Assembly (NCBI GenBank): GCA_963843565.1
Contig: CAWJKY010000003.1
Coordinates: 2,604,001-2,668,000, forward strand
DNA length: 64,000 nt
Source of the DNA: DASZQY01 sp963843565
GTDB taxonomy: Bacteria > Pseudomonadota > Alphaproteobacteria > Rhizobiales > Kaistiaceae
Direction of reading: 5' to 3'
How positions within the stretch are numbered: the first letter of the stretch is position 1; each line of letters opens with the position of its first letter. Positions 43,000 to 52,351 of the stretch are shown here, piece by piece. The notes below the pieces were generated by a model. It searched no databases and was not told the DNA's origin. It saw nothing but the letters and a program-made list of their open reading frames with translations. A program made the translations under genes and the position numbers.

Positions 43000-44349
43000 A
43001 TGGCGACAGACACCCCCGCACGGCCGCTCAGCGCCAGGCGCACCGGCCCGCTCTCGGGCACGGCGCGCCCGCCGGGCGACAAGTCGATCTCGCACCGCGC
43101 CCTGATGCTGGGGGCGCTGGCGGTCGGCGAAACGGCGATCGAAGGCCTGCTCGAAGGCGACGACGTCATGGCGACGGCGGCGGCGATGCGCGCCTTCGGC
43201 GCGACGCTGACCCGGTCGGGGCCGGGCGCCTGGCGGGTCGCCGGGCTCGGCGTCGGCGGCCTGCTCGAACCGGAGGCGGTGATCGACTACGGCAATTCGG
43301 GCACCGGCATCCGCCTGGCGCTGGGGCTTGCCGGCAGCCACGCCTTCGCCACCACCTTCACCGGCGATGCCTCGCTCTCCCGCCGCCCCATGGCGCGCGT
43401 CCTCGACCCGCTGCAGCGCATGGGCGTGCAGGTGATCGCCCGCTCCGAAGGCCGCCTTCCGGCGACGGTGAAGGGGCCGAACGCCATCATCCCGATCGAG
43501 TATCGCCTGCCGGTGCCCTCCGCCCAGGTGAAGTCGGCGCTGCTTCTGGCCGGGCTCAACTCGCACGGCACCACCACCATCATCGAGCCGGTCGCCACCC
43601 GCGACCACACCGAGCGCATGCTCATCGCCTTCGGCGCCGGCATCGAGATCGAGGAAGGCGAAGACGGCGCCCGGGTCATCCGCCTGTCGGGCGGCGAGAA
43701 TCTGAAGCCGCAGGCGATCACCGTGCCGGGCGATCCGAGTTCGGCGGCCTTCGCGATCGTGGCGGCGCTGATCGTCGAGGGCTCGGAGGTGACGATCGAG
43801 AACGTCCTCCTCAACCCGACGCGCACCGGCCTCATCCAGACGCTTCAGGAAATGGGTGGCGACATCGTCGTCGACAACGCCCGCACCGTCGGCGGCGAGC
43901 AGGTCGGCGACCTGCGCGTCAAGGCGAGCGCGCTCAAGGGCGTGACGGTGCCGGCCGAGCGGGCGCCTTCGATGATCGACGAATATCCGGTGCTCGCGGT
44001 CGCCGCGTCGTTCGCCGAGGGCGATACGACGATGACCGGAATCGGCGAGATGCGGGTCAAGGAGACCGACCGCATCGCCGCGGTGCTGACCGGCCTCCGG
44101 GCCAACGGCGTCACCGCCGAGGACACGCCCGATTCGCTCACCGTGCACGGCTCAGCCAGCGTCACCGGCGGCGGCACGGTCGAAACCCACCTCGACCACC
44201 GCATCGCCATGAGCTTCATGGTGATGGGTCTGGCGACCGAGAATCCGGTGACCATCGACGACGCCCGCACCATCGCCACCAGTTTCCCCGAATTCCGCAA
44301 CCTGATGACCGCACTCGGCGCCAGCTTCGTCGAGCCGGATGGCGCCTGA
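43000..44349 (+). CDS. aroA: 3-phosphoshikimate 1-carboxyvinyltransferase (class II EPSP synthase)
   Basis: Makes EPSP from shikimate-3-phosphate and PEP, the sixth shikimate step. ATG 43000 (MATDTPARPL) gives 449 residues; MQPRQ at 42961 is an alternative. Class II motifs are present: GDKSISHR, SAQVKSALLLAGL, RDHTERM and NPTRTG, close to the Agrobacterium CP4 enzyme. The GNSGTG loop has Gly101 at the place of CP4 Ala100, the change that restores glyphosate binding in CP4, so this form should be sensitive. It forms an operon with cmk and rpsA. Confidence 0.96.
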   Translation: MATDTPARPLSARRTGPLSGTARPPGDKSISHRALMLGALAVGETAIEGLLEGDDVMATAAAMRAFGATLTRSGPGAWRVAGLGVGGLLEPEAVIDYGNSGTGIRLALGLAGSHAFATTFTGDASLSRRPMARVLDPLQRMGVQVIARSEGRLPATVKGPNAIIPIEYRLPVPSAQVKSALLLAGLNSHGTTTIIEPVATRDHTERMLIAFGAGIEIEEGEDGARVIRLSGGENLKPQAITVPGDPSSAAFAIVAALIVEGSEVTIENVLLNPTRTGLIQTLQEMGGDIVVDNARTVGGEQVGDLRVKASALKGVTVPAERAPSMIDEYPVLAVAASFAEGDTTMTGIGEMRVKETDRIAAVLTGLRANGVTAEDTPDSLTVHGSASVTGGGTVETHLDHRIAMSFMVMGLATENPVTIDDARTIATSFPEFRNLMTALGASFVEPDGA

Positions 44350-44355
44350 GCGGCG

Positions 44356-44988
44356 ATGATCGTCGCCATCGACGGGCCGGCCGCGGCGGGCAAGGGCACG
44401 ATCGCGGCGCGGCTGGCGGCGCACTACGGCCTTCCCTACCTCGATACGGGGCTGCTCTACCGGGCGGTCGGTCGCGACGTGTCGGCAGCGGGCGGCGACG
44501 TCGACGACCCGGCGGCGGCCGGCGCCGCGGCGGCGGCGCTCGATCCTGAAAGTCTCGCCGATCCGCATCTGCGCGGCCACGAGGCAGGCGAGCTGGCCTC
44601 GCGGGTCAGCGTCCACGGCGGCGTGCGCAGCGCCCTCCTCCAGTTCCAGCGCGATTTCGCCCGCCGCCCGGGTGGCGCCGTGCTCGACGGCCGCGATATC
44701 GGTACGGCGGTGGTTCCTGAGGCGGAGATCAAGATCTACATCACCGCTGTGCCCGAGGAGCGCGCCCGGCGGCGCACGGCCGAGCTTCAGGCCAAGGGGC
44801 GCCAGGTCGAACTGGCAACCATCCTCGCCGAAATCCGGGAGCGCGACGCCCGCGATTCGGGGCGCGCCATCGCGCCGTTGGCCCGGGCGGCCGACGCGCA
44901 CTTGCTCGATACCACCAACATGGATATAGAAGCCGCGTTCCGCGCGGCCGTGGATTTAGTTGAGCGGGCCAGGGCCGGACGCGAGTGA
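44356..44988 (+). CDS. cmk: Cytidylate kinase
   Basis: Phosphorylates CMP and dCMP. A 210-residue P-loop kinase with IDGPAAAGKGT at the N-terminus, DTGLLYRAV and LDGRDIGTAVVPEA motifs, and R-R-T-AEL lid arginines. It is 6 bp past aroA and precedes rpsA, the usual order. Confidence 0.96.
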   Translation: MIVAIDGPAAAGKGTIAARLAAHYGLPYLDTGLLYRAVGRDVSAAGGDVDDPAAAGAAAAALDPESLADPHLRGHEAGELASRVSVHGGVRSALLQFQRDFARRPGGAVLDGRDIGTAVVPEAEIKIYITAVPEERARRRTAELQAKGRQVELATILAEIRERDARDSGRAIAPLARAADAHLLDTTNMDIEAAFRAAVDLVERARAGRE

Positions 44989-45214
44989 CGGGGCGCCGTG
45001 ATGGCGTGGCCCGTCTTTCGTGTTTCCTGACCCACAGCGACCGCGAACCCGCCTCTTTCAGAGCGGGCGGAACGACAAGCCTACGCTTCGCCTCGCCGGC
45101 CCCAGCGCGCCGCACCGCAGCAAAAAGCGGGCGCCCAGTTCGGGCAGGGCCGCGAAACGAAGCCCGATCAACGCAAGACCGTCGGCAGGCGCCGCCGATG
45201 GACCCGGAGAGTCG
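44989..45214 (+). promoter_or_regulatory. rpsA 5' leader region
   Basis: The 226 bp between cmk and rpsA contain no gene. A hairpin at about 45048-45067 (CCCG and CTC arms pairing with GAG and CGGG around TTTCA) and a GGAGAGT ribosome site just before the start suggest a structured leader, plausible for S1 autoregulation, plus an rpsA promoter. The regulation is inference. Confidence 0.45.
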
Positions 45215-46954
45215 ATGTCTGTTGAAACCCATACTCCCACGCGGGAGGATTTTACCGCCCTTCTCAACGAGTCGTTCACTGCCGACTCGCTCATGGAAGG
45301 CAGCGTCATCAAGGGCACGGTCGTCGCCATCGAGAAAGACCTCGCGGTCGTCGATGTCGGCCTGAAGACCGAAGGTCGCGTCCCCCTCAAGGAATTCACG
45401 GTGCCCGGCCGCGAGCCCGACCTCAAGGTCGGCGACGAGGTCGAGGTCTACCTGGAGCGCATCGAGAACGCGCTCGGCGAGGCGGTGCTGTCGCGCGAGA
45501 AGGCGCGGCGCGAGGAAAGCTGGGTGAAGCTCGAGGAGAGCTTCAACAAGAACGAAAAGGTCAGCGGCGTCATCTTCAACCAGGTCAAGGGCGGCTTCAC
45601 GGTCGACCTCGACGGGGCGGTGGCGTTCCTGCCGCGCAGCCAGGTTGACATCCGCCCGGTTCGCGACGTCACCCCGCTCATGCACACGCCGCAGCCGTTC
45701 CAGATCCTCAAGATGGACAAGCGGCGCGGCAACATCGTCGTGTCGCGGCGCACGGTGCTGGAAGAGACGCGCGCCGAGCAGCGCTCCGAGCTCGTCCAGA
45801 GCCTCGAGGAAGGCCAGATCATCGACGGTGTCGTCAAGAACATCACCGACTACGGCGCCTTCGTCGATCTCGGCGGCATCGACGGCCTGCTGCACGTCAC
45901 CGACATCGCGTGGCGGCGCATCAACCACCCGAGCGAGGTGCTGTCGATCGGCCAGACGGTCAAGGTGCAGATCATCCGCGTCAACCACGAGACGCACCGC
46001 ATCTCGCTGGGCATGAAGCAGCTCGAGGCCGACCCGTGGGAAGGCATCGAGGCGAAGTATCCGGTGCAGGCCAAGTTCAAGGGCCGCGTCACCAACATCA
46101 CCGACTACGGCGCCTTCGTGGAGCTGGAGCCCGGCATCGAGGGGCTGATCCACGTCTCCGAGATGAGCTGGACCAAGAAGAACATCCACCCCGGCAAGAT
46201 CGTTTCGACCTCCCAGGAGGTCGAGGTGATGATCCTCGAGGTCGACCCGGTGAAGCGGCGCATCTCGCTTGGTCTCAAGCAGACGCTCGCCAACCCGTGG
46301 GACAACTTCGCGGAGAAGCACCCGGTCGGTTCGGTGGTCGAGGGCGAGGTCAAGAACAAGACCGAGTTCGGCCTGTTCATCGGCCTCGACGGCGACGTCG
46401 ACGGCATGGTCCATCTGTCCGACCTCGACTGGAACATCCCCGGAGAACAGGCGATCGAAGCCTACAACCGCGGCGACCAGGTCAAGGCGCAGGTGCTCGA
46501 CGTCGACATCGAGAAGGAGCGCATCTCGCTCGGCATCAAGCAGGTCGGCGGCGCCGATCCGTTCGAGCAGGCCGCCGGCGAGATCCGCAAGGGCTCGGTG
46601 GTCACCTGCGAGGTGATCGACGTCAAGGAAGCCGGGCTCGACGTGAAGATCGCCGATACCGACCTCGTCGCCTTCATCCGCCGTTCGGACCTGTCGCGCG
46701 AGCGTTCCGAGCAGCGGCCGGAGCGCTTCGCCAAGGGCGAGAAGGTCGACGCGCGGGTCACCAACTTCGACAAGAAGAGCCGCAAGGTCTCGGTGTCGAT
46801 CAAGGCGCTCGAAATCGCCGAGGAAAAGGAGGCGGTGGCCCAGTACGGCTCGACCGACTCCGGCGCCTCGCTGGGCGACATTCTGGGTGCCGCGCTGAAG
46901 GCGCGCGAGGGTGACGCCGAGGAAAACAGCGAAGAAGAGAAGGCCGACAACTAG
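45215..46954 (+). CDS. rpsA: 30S ribosomal protein S1
   Basis: A 579-residue S1 with six S1/OB repeats, such as the near-identical repeats with NITDYGAFVDL and NITDYGAFVEL, each followed by GLLHV or GLIHV. Started at ATG 45215 (MSVETHTPTRED). It melts structured mRNA on the 30S subunit. The acidic end (EENSEEEKADN) is normal. A strong terminator follows. Confidence 0.97.
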   Translation: MSVETHTPTREDFTALLNESFTADSLMEGSVIKGTVVAIEKDLAVVDVGLKTEGRVPLKEFTVPGREPDLKVGDEVEVYLERIENALGEAVLSREKARREESWVKLEESFNKNEKVSGVIFNQVKGGFTVDLDGAVAFLPRSQVDIRPVRDVTPLMHTPQPFQILKMDKRRGNIVVSRRTVLEETRAEQRSELVQSLEEGQIIDGVVKNITDYGAFVDLGGIDGLLHVTDIAWRRINHPSEVLSIGQTVKVQIIRVNHETHRISLGMKQLEADPWEGIEAKYPVQAKFKGRVTNITDYGAFVELEPGIEGLIHVSEMSWTKKNIHPGKIVSTSQEVEVMILEVDPVKRRISLGLKQTLANPWDNFAEKHPVGSVVEGEVKNKTEFGLFIGLDGDVDGMVHLSDLDWNIPGEQAIEAYNRGDQVKAQVLDVDIEKERISLGIKQVGGADPFEQAAGEIRKGSVVTCEVIDVKEAGLDVKIADTDLVAFIRRSDLSRERSEQRPERFAKGEKVDARVTNFDKKSRKVSVSIKALEIAEEKEAVAQYGSTDSGASLGDILGAALKAREGDAEENSEEEKADN

Positions 46955-46988
46955 CCGTCGGCGTTTCTCGCACCATCCGATAAGTCAA

Positions 46989-47015
46989 GGCCCGCCTCAC
47001 GAGGCGGGCCTTTTT
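46989..47015 (+). terminator. Terminator of aroA-cmk-rpsA
   Basis: GGCCCGCCTC (46989-46998) pairs with GAGGCGGGCC (47001-47010) and is followed directly by TTTTT (47011-47015): a textbook intrinsic terminator 35 bp after the rpsA stop. The tail reads TTTTTCG, close to the infC and trxA terminator tails. Confidence 0.9.
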
Positions 47016-47031
47016 CGTTGGCGCGACGAAC

Positions 47032-47661
47032 TCAGCTCAGCGGCTGGTCGACGTAATCGCGGAAGCCCGGCCGCTCTTTCAACCGGGCGAGCCACGCTTC
47101 GACGTTGGGGCGCGGCTGGCGCTCGACCGGCAGGCGGTACCAGCGGCAGACGGCGGTACCGATCGGGATATCGCCCATGGTGAGGGCCCTGCCGTTGACA
47201 AAGTCGCGACCGGCCAGTGCGCCATCGAGAATCGCCATCGCCGCGTCGAGCGCCTTGGCGCGAGCCGCGACGACGCCCATGTCGCGCTTGTCCTGCGGCG
47301 TGCGGATCAGCTGCATGAACAGCGGATTGATCTCGGGATTGATGGTCGACTGCTGCCAGTCCATCCAGCGCTCGGCCAGGAATCGCTCGCCGATGTCCGC
47401 CGGGCAGAGCGTGCCATGCGCGTACTTCGCGGCGAGATAGCGCACCACCACGTTCGATTCCCACAGGACCAGGCCGTCGTCGTCGATGGTCGGCACCCGG
47501 CCGTTCGGGTTCATCGCCAGATATGCGGGCGTGTTGTTGACGCCGAACTGCAGGCCGGCGTCGACGCGCCTGTAGGCGACGCCCGCTTCGGCGAGCGCCC
47601 ACAGCACTTTCTGGACATTGAGGGAATTGACGCGGCCCCAGACGGTCAGCATGGCCGCCAT
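47032..47661 (-). CDS. Glutathione S-transferase family protein
   Basis: A 209-residue GST: the thioredoxin-like N-half has RVNSLNVQKVLWALAE and NPNGRVPTIDDDGLVLWES, and the helical C-half has GRALTMGDIPIGT. The active residue is probably the Ser/Asn in the first loop. It is a stand-alone gene convergent with rpsA. Either of two nearby ATGs (47661, 47652) could be used. Confidence 0.88.
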   Translation of the reverse strand: MAAMLTVWGRVNSLNVQKVLWALAEAGVAYRRVDAGLQFGVNNTPAYLAMNPNGRVPTIDDDGLVLWESNVVVRYLAAKYAHGTLCPADIGERFLAERWMDWQQSTINPEINPLFMQLIRTPQDKRDMGVVAARAKALDAAMAILDGALAGRDFVNGRALTMGDIPIGTAVCRWYRLPVERQPRPNVEAWLARLKERPGFRDYVDQPLS

Positions 47662-47773
47662 GCTAGACGGCACGCCGGTACCCAGTCCAGTGCTTGCCGT
47701 GAAGGCCCAAAACGCGCTAACCCAGCGCCCGCGGGGGGCGCCCGGAATCGTCTCTCTAGCTTGAGGCCAGCCC

Positions 47774-48751
47774 ATGTCCATGACCGCCGACCAGATCGTC
47801 GACCGCCGCCGGTTGCGCCGCAAGGTCACCTTCTGGCGCGTGACCGGCTTCATCGCCGTGGTGCTGGTGATCCTGCTGGCCATCGCGCTGGGCACCGGAC
47901 GGGAGGGCTTCCCGCTCAACAACGAGCCGCAGATCGCGCGGATCACCATTTCGGGCTTCATCGCCGACGACCCGGCCGAGACCAGGATGCTCGCCGACCT
48001 CGCCGGGAACGACGCGGTCAAGGGCGTCATCGTCGCCATCAATTCGACCGGTGGCGCCACCACCGGTGGCGAAGCGCTTTACGAAGGCCTCAGGAAGCTC
48101 GCCGCGGCCAAGCCGACGGTGGCCACCATCGGCACCTTCGGGGCGTCGGCGGCCTACATGGCGGCGATCGCCACCGACCACATCGTGGCGCGGCGGACCT
48201 CGATCACCGGTTCGATCGGCGTCCTGTTCGTCTATCCCAATGTCAGCGAGCTCCTGACCCGCCTCGGCATCACCGTCGAGGACATCAAGAGCGCGCCGCT
48301 CAAGGCCTCGCCGTCGCCCTGGGAGAAGACCTCGCCGGAAGCCCGGGCGATCATGGAGGGCGTCGTCAAGGACACCTTCGACTGGTTCGTCGACATCGTC
48401 GCGGAGCGGCGCAACATGCCGCGCGGCGTGGCGGCGGCGCTCGCCGACGGCCGCGTCTACACCGGCCATCAGGCGCTCGGCGCCCAGCTCATCGACGAGA
48501 TCGGCGCCGAACCGGAAGCCATCGCCTGGCTGGGCACGAAGGGCGTCGACACCAAGCTGCCGATCCGCGACTGGGCGCCGCAGAAGAGCGGCGGCGGGTT
48601 CTTCCCGCTTTCCGATGCGGTGCTTGTCTGGTTCGCCCAGAAGATGGGGCTCGATCCGCTGGTCGCGCCGCTCCTCAATCGGGTCTTGCCGGAGGGGCTC
48701 AAGCTTGACGGTCTGTTGTCGGTTTGGCAGGGTCAAAGCGGCGCTGAGTGA
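47774..48751 (+). CDS. sppA: Signal peptide peptidase SppA (S49 family, short form)
   Basis: A 325-residue inner-membrane serine protease that degrades cleaved signal peptides. There is one N-terminal helix (residues 24-42), then the S49 core with Ser125 as nucleophile in GTFGASAAYM and a Lys in the KSAPLK segment as general base, giving a Ser/Lys dyad. It precedes ihfB, the usual order. Confidence 0.93.
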   Translation: MSMTADQIVDRRRLRRKVTFWRVTGFIAVVLVILLAIALGTGREGFPLNNEPQIARITISGFIADDPAETRMLADLAGNDAVKGVIVAINSTGGATTGGEALYEGLRKLAAAKPTVATIGTFGASAAYMAAIATDHIVARRTSITGSIGVLFVYPNVSELLTRLGITVEDIKSAPLKASPSPWEKTSPEARAIMEGVVKDTFDWFVDIVAERRNMPRGVAAALADGRVYTGHQALGAQLIDEIGAEPEAIAWLGTKGVDTKLPIRDWAPQKSGGGFFPLSDAVLVWFAQKMGLDPLVAPLLNRVLPEGLKLDGLLSVWQGQSGAE

Positions 48752-48769
48752 ACTGCGGGGGGCTGCACG

Positions 48770-49048
48770 ATGATCAAGTCGGAACTGGTGCAGCGTATCT
48801 CCGAGCGAAATCCGCATCTCTACCAGCGCGACGTCGAGCACATCGTCAACGCCATCCTCAACGAGATCACCGCGGCGCTGTCGCGGGGCGACCGGGTCGA
48901 GTTGCGCGGGTTCGGCGCCTTCTCGGTGAAGAACCGCCCGGCGCGTACCGGGCGCAATCCGCGCACCGGCACCAAGGTGGCGGTGACCGAGAAGTTCGTG
49001 CCGTTCTTCAAGACCGGCAAGGAACTGCGCGAACGCCTGAACGGATGA
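48770..49048 (+). CDS. ihfB: Integration host factor beta subunit
   Basis: A 92-residue HU/IHF DNA-bending protein, MIKSELVQRISERNPHLYQRDVE at the start and GRNPRTGTKVAV in the arm that inserts a Pro into DNA. With IhfA it bends DNA at specific sites. It sits between sppA and lapA. Confidence 0.95.
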   Translation: MIKSELVQRISERNPHLYQRDVEHIVNAILNEITAALSRGDRVELRGFGAFSVKNRPARTGRNPRTGTKVAVTEKFVPFFKTGKELRERLNG

Positions 49049-49077
49049 GGCGGTCCGCCGCCAGGTCGGGTTCCTGA

Positions 49078-49440
49078 ATGCGACGGTTCTTGATCTACTT
49101 CGTCTTCCTGCCCATCGCGATCCTGGTGGTCGTGCTGTCGGTGGCCAACCGCGACACGGTCACCCTGTCGCTTGATCCGATCGGCGGTGGCGCGCCGGGC
49201 TGGTCGGTGAGCGCGCCGTTTTACGTGTTCCTGTTTGCCGCGGTGGCGCTCGGGGTCGTCATCGGCGGCGTCGCAACCTGGTTCCGCCAGGGGCGCTGGC
49301 GGCGGGTGGCGCGCAGCGAGCGGGCCAACGCGGAGCGGCTGCGCGGCGAAGTCGGACACTTGCGCGAGCGGCTGGAAGCGGCGCAATCCGTCGGCGGCAA
49401 GGCGCTCGCCCCGCCGCGCGTCGACCGCGACGCCGCCTGA
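49078..49440 (+). CDS. lapA: LapA family (DUF1049) membrane protein
   Basis: A 120-residue protein with two N-terminal membrane helices (about residues 3-25 and 45-68) and a cytoplasmic coiled coil (RSERANAERLRGEVGHL), matching LapA, an adaptor that helps FtsH/LapB control LpxC and so LPS synthesis. Its place after ihfB supports this. Confidence 0.85.
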   Translation: MRRFLIYFVFLPIAILVVVLSVANRDTVTLSLDPIGGGAPGWSVSAPFYVFLFAAVALGVVIGGVATWFRQGRWRRVARSERANAERLRGEVGHLRERLEAAQSVGGKALAPPRVDRDAA

Positions 49441-49450
49441 TCCCCCCGCG

Positions 49451-50392
49451 ATGCGGTTCGCCAGCGCCGACGACATCGACCGCCTCCTCGACTATCCGGG
49501 CCTGATCGCGGCGATCCGCGACGCCTTCGCCGGCGGCGCGATCGCGCCGCCCCGCCATCACCACCGCATCGCCCGCGCCGGCGCCGAGGCGACGCTGCTG
49601 CTCATGCCGGCATGGCAGGCGGACGGCGCCGGCTTCATCGGCGTCAAGATCGTCTCGGTCTTTCCCGACAACGCGGCGCGCGCCAAGCCGAGCGTCATCG
49701 GCACCTACCTGCTGCTGGCCGGAGACAGCGGCGAACCGCTCGCCACCCTCGACGGCGTCGCGCTGACGCTGTGGCGCACCGCGGCGACCTCGGCGCTGGT
49801 CTCGGGCGCCCTGGCGCGCGCCGATGCCAGCCGCATGGTGATGATCGGCGCCGGCGCGCTGGCGCCCCACCTGATCGCCGCGCACGCATCCGTCCGGCCC
49901 CTCACCCACGTCACCATCTGGAACCGCAATCGCGACAAGGCGGAGCGCCTCGCCGCGACGCTGACCCACCCACAATTGACGGTCGCGGCGAGCGACGATC
50001 TCGAAGCGGCGGTTGGCGCCGCCGACATCGTATCGTCGGCGACCCTCAGCATGACGCCGCTGCTGCACGGCGCCTGGCTGAAGCCCGGCGCGCACGTCGA
50101 TCTGGTCGGGGCCTACACCCCCGACATGCGCGAGGCCGACGACAAGGCGATCCGCCGCGCCACGGTCTACGTCGACACACGCGCCGGCATGAAGGAGAGC
50201 GGCGATATCGCCGCCCCGCTCGCTTCGGGCGTCCTCGCGGAGGCCGACATCGCCGGCGATCTCGCCGACCTTGCCCGGGGCGCCGCCGCCCGCAGGTCCG
50301 GGGACGAAATCACGCTCTTCAAGTCGGTCGGCAACGCAATCGAGGATCTGGCCGCCGCGGTGGCCGTCTGGCGGAAGCTCGAGGGCGGTTAA
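49451..50392 (+). CDS. Ornithine cyclodeaminase/mu-crystallin family protein
   Basis: A 313-residue NAD(P)-binding protein of the OCD/mu-crystallin family: GVKIVSVFPDN in the N-terminal dimerisation part, MIGAGALAPHLIAAH as Rossmann nucleotide loop, and DLVGAYTPDMREAD near the active site. Reactions in the family include ornithine cyclodeamination and imino-acid (ketimine) reduction; this one cannot be assigned. It is 11 bp past lapA. Confidence 0.9.
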   Translation: MRFASADDIDRLLDYPGLIAAIRDAFAGGAIAPPRHHHRIARAGAEATLLLMPAWQADGAGFIGVKIVSVFPDNAARAKPSVIGTYLLLAGDSGEPLATLDGVALTLWRTAATSALVSGALARADASRMVMIGAGALAPHLIAAHASVRPLTHVTIWNRNRDKAERLAATLTHPQLTVAASDDLEAAVGAADIVSSATLSMTPLLHGAWLKPGAHVDLVGAYTPDMREADDKAIRRATVYVDTRAGMKESGDIAAPLASGVLAEADIAGDLADLARGAAARRSGDEITLFKSVGNAIEDLAAAVAVWRKLEGG

Positions 50393-50471
50393 GGCGCCTG
50401 ATTCCGGGCGTTTCCGGGGGGACCAAGCGCCGGTTGGACTCTCCCCTCGTTTCGTGCGAAATCCGCCCGTC

Positions 50472-51134
50472 ATGAGCCTGATTGTCAAGATTTGCGGCCT
50501 CTCGACCGAGGAAACGCTCGACGCGGCGCTGGTCGCCGGCGCCGAGATGATCGGATTCAACTTCTTCCCCAAGAGCCCGCGCTACGTGACGCCGGCGCGG
50601 GCCGCGGAACTTGCCAAGCGGGTCGCCGGGCGGGCCGAGATCGTGGCGCTGACGGTCGACATGGACGGCGGCGCCATCGCCGAGACGCGCGAGATGGTCA
50701 AGCCAGACTGGTTCCAGCTGCACGGCAGCGAAAGCATCGAGCAGGTCACCGCGATCCGCTCGGTGACCGGCCGGCAGGTGATGAAGGCGCTGCCGATCGC
50801 CACCGCCGCCGATCTCGACAAGGCGCGCCGCTACATGGGGGTCGCCGACATGCTGCTGCTCGATGCCAAGCCGCCCAAGGACGCCGACCGGCCGGGCGGC
50901 AACGGCCGTCCGTTCGACTGGACGCTGCTCGTCGGCTTCGATCCCGACGTGCCCTACCTGCTGTCGGGCGGGCTGAAGCCCGGCAATGTCGCCGAGGCGA
51001 TCGCCGTCACCGGCGCGCCGGGGGTCGATGTCTCGTCGGGCGTCGAGAGCGCGCCCGGCCGCAAGGAGCCGAACCTGATCCGCGCGTTCATCGCCAACGC
51101 GCGCGCCGCCGTGCTGCATGAGGCGGCAAGTTGA
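50472..51134 (+). CDS. trpF: Phosphoribosylanthranilate isomerase
   Basis: A 220-residue (beta/alpha)8 enzyme of tryptophan synthesis. ATG 50472; KICGLST holds the general base Cys, FNFFPKSPRY the next loop, LLLDAKPP supplies the general acid Asp, and GGLKPGNV and GVDVSSGVE bind phosphate. Its TGA overlaps the trpB TTG start. Confidence 0.96.
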   Translation: MSLIVKICGLSTEETLDAALVAGAEMIGFNFFPKSPRYVTPARAAELAKRVAGRAEIVALTVDMDGGAIAETREMVKPDWFQLHGSESIEQVTAIRSVTGRQVMKALPIATAADLDKARRYMGVADMLLLDAKPPKDADRPGGNGRPFDWTLLVGFDPDVPYLLSGGLKPGNVAEAIAVTGAPGVDVSSGVESAPGRKEPNLIRAFIANARAAVLHEAAS

Positions 51135-52351
51135 GCGCGCCGCTCCCCAACAGCTTCCGCACCGGCCCGGACGAGCGCGGCTTCTTCGGTATCTTCGGCG
51201 GACGCTTCGTCGCGGAGACGCTGATGCCGCTGATCCTTGATCTGGAGAAGGCGTGGGAAGTGGCGAAGGCCGACCCCGCCTTCCAGGCGGAGCTGACCCA
51301 CCTCAACACCCACTACGCCGGCCGCCCGTCGCCGCTCTATTTCGCCGAGCGGCTCACCGAACATCTGGGCGGCGCGAAGGTGTATCTCAAGCGCGAGGAG
51401 CTCAACCACACCGGTTCCCACAAGATCAACAATTGTCTCGGCCAGATCCTGCTCGCCCGCCGCATGGGCAAGACGCGCATCATCGCGGAGACCGGCGCCG
51501 GCCAGCACGGCGTCGCCGCGGCCACCGTCTCGGCGCGCTTCGGCCTGCCGTGCGTGGTCTACATGGGTTCGACCGACGTCGAGCGGCAGAAGCCCAACGT
51601 CTTCCGCATGAAGATGCTGGGCGCCGAGGTCAATCCGGTGACCGCCGGCAACGGCACGCTCAAGGACGCCATGAACGAGGCGTTGCGCGACTGGGTCACC
51701 AACGTCGACAACACCTACTACCTGATCGGCACCGCCGCCGGCCCCCACCCCTATCCGGAGATGGTGCGCGACTTCCAGTCGGTGATCGGCAACGAAACCC
51801 GCGAGCAGATCATGGCGGCGGAGGGCCGCCTGCCCGACGCGATCGTCGCCTGCATCGGCGGCGGCTCCAACGCCATCGGCATCTTCCACCCGTTCCTCGA
51901 CGATGCGGAGGTGGCGATCTACGGCGTCGAAGCCGGCGGCCACGGCCTCGACGTTCCGAACGGCCACGCCGCCTCCATGACCGGTGGCAAGCCGGGCGTG
52001 CTGCACGGCAACCGCACCTACCTTCTCCAGGACGGCGACGGGCAGATCCTTGAAGGCCACTCGATCTCGGCCGGCCTCGATTATCCTGGCGTCGGGCCGG
52101 AGCATTCGTGGCTCAAGGATTCCGGCCGCGTGAAGTATGTGCCGGCGACCGACAGGGAGGCGCTCGACGCTTTCACGCTGTTGACCAAGGTCGAGGGCAT
52201 CATCCCGGCGCTGGAATCGGCGCACGCCCTCGCTTACGTCACGAAGCTCGCGCCGACCATGGCCAAGGACCAGATCATCGTCGTCAATCTCTCCGGCCGC
52301 GGCGACAAGGACGTCTACACCGTCGCCGAACACCTCGGGATGGACATATGA
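51131..52351 (+). CDS. trpB: Tryptophan synthase beta chain
   Basis: The PLP enzyme joining indole and serine, 406 residues from TTG 51131. The PLP lysine lies in HTGSHKINN, GAGQHGVAAA binds substrate, and GGGSNAIG the cofactor phosphate. A TTGA overlap with trpF and an ATGA overlap with trpA tie the three genes in one translation unit. Confidence 0.97.
   Translation: MSAPLPNSFRTGPDERGFFGIFGGRFVAETLMPLILDLEKAWEVAKADPAFQAELTHLNTHYAGRPSPLYFAERLTEHLGGAKVYLKREELNHTGSHKINNCLGQILLARRMGKTRIIAETGAGQHGVAAATVSARFGLPCVVYMGSTDVERQKPNVFRMKMLGAEVNPVTAGNGTLKDAMNEALRDWVTNVDNTYYLIGTAAGPHPYPEMVRDFQSVIGNETREQIMAAEGRLPDAIVACIGGGSNAIGIFHPFLDDAEVAIYGVEAGGHGLDVPNGHAASMTGGKPGVLHGNRTYLLQDGDGQILEGHSISAGLDYPGVGPEHSWLKDSGRVKYVPATDREALDAFTLLTKVEGIIPALESAHALAYVTKLAPTMAKDQIIVVNLSGRGDKDVYTVAEHLGMDI

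Noticed and set aside
50393..50471. Tryptophan leader attenuator before trpF
   Set aside because: The gap is only 79 bp, with no Trp-rich leader peptide and no terminator hairpin.
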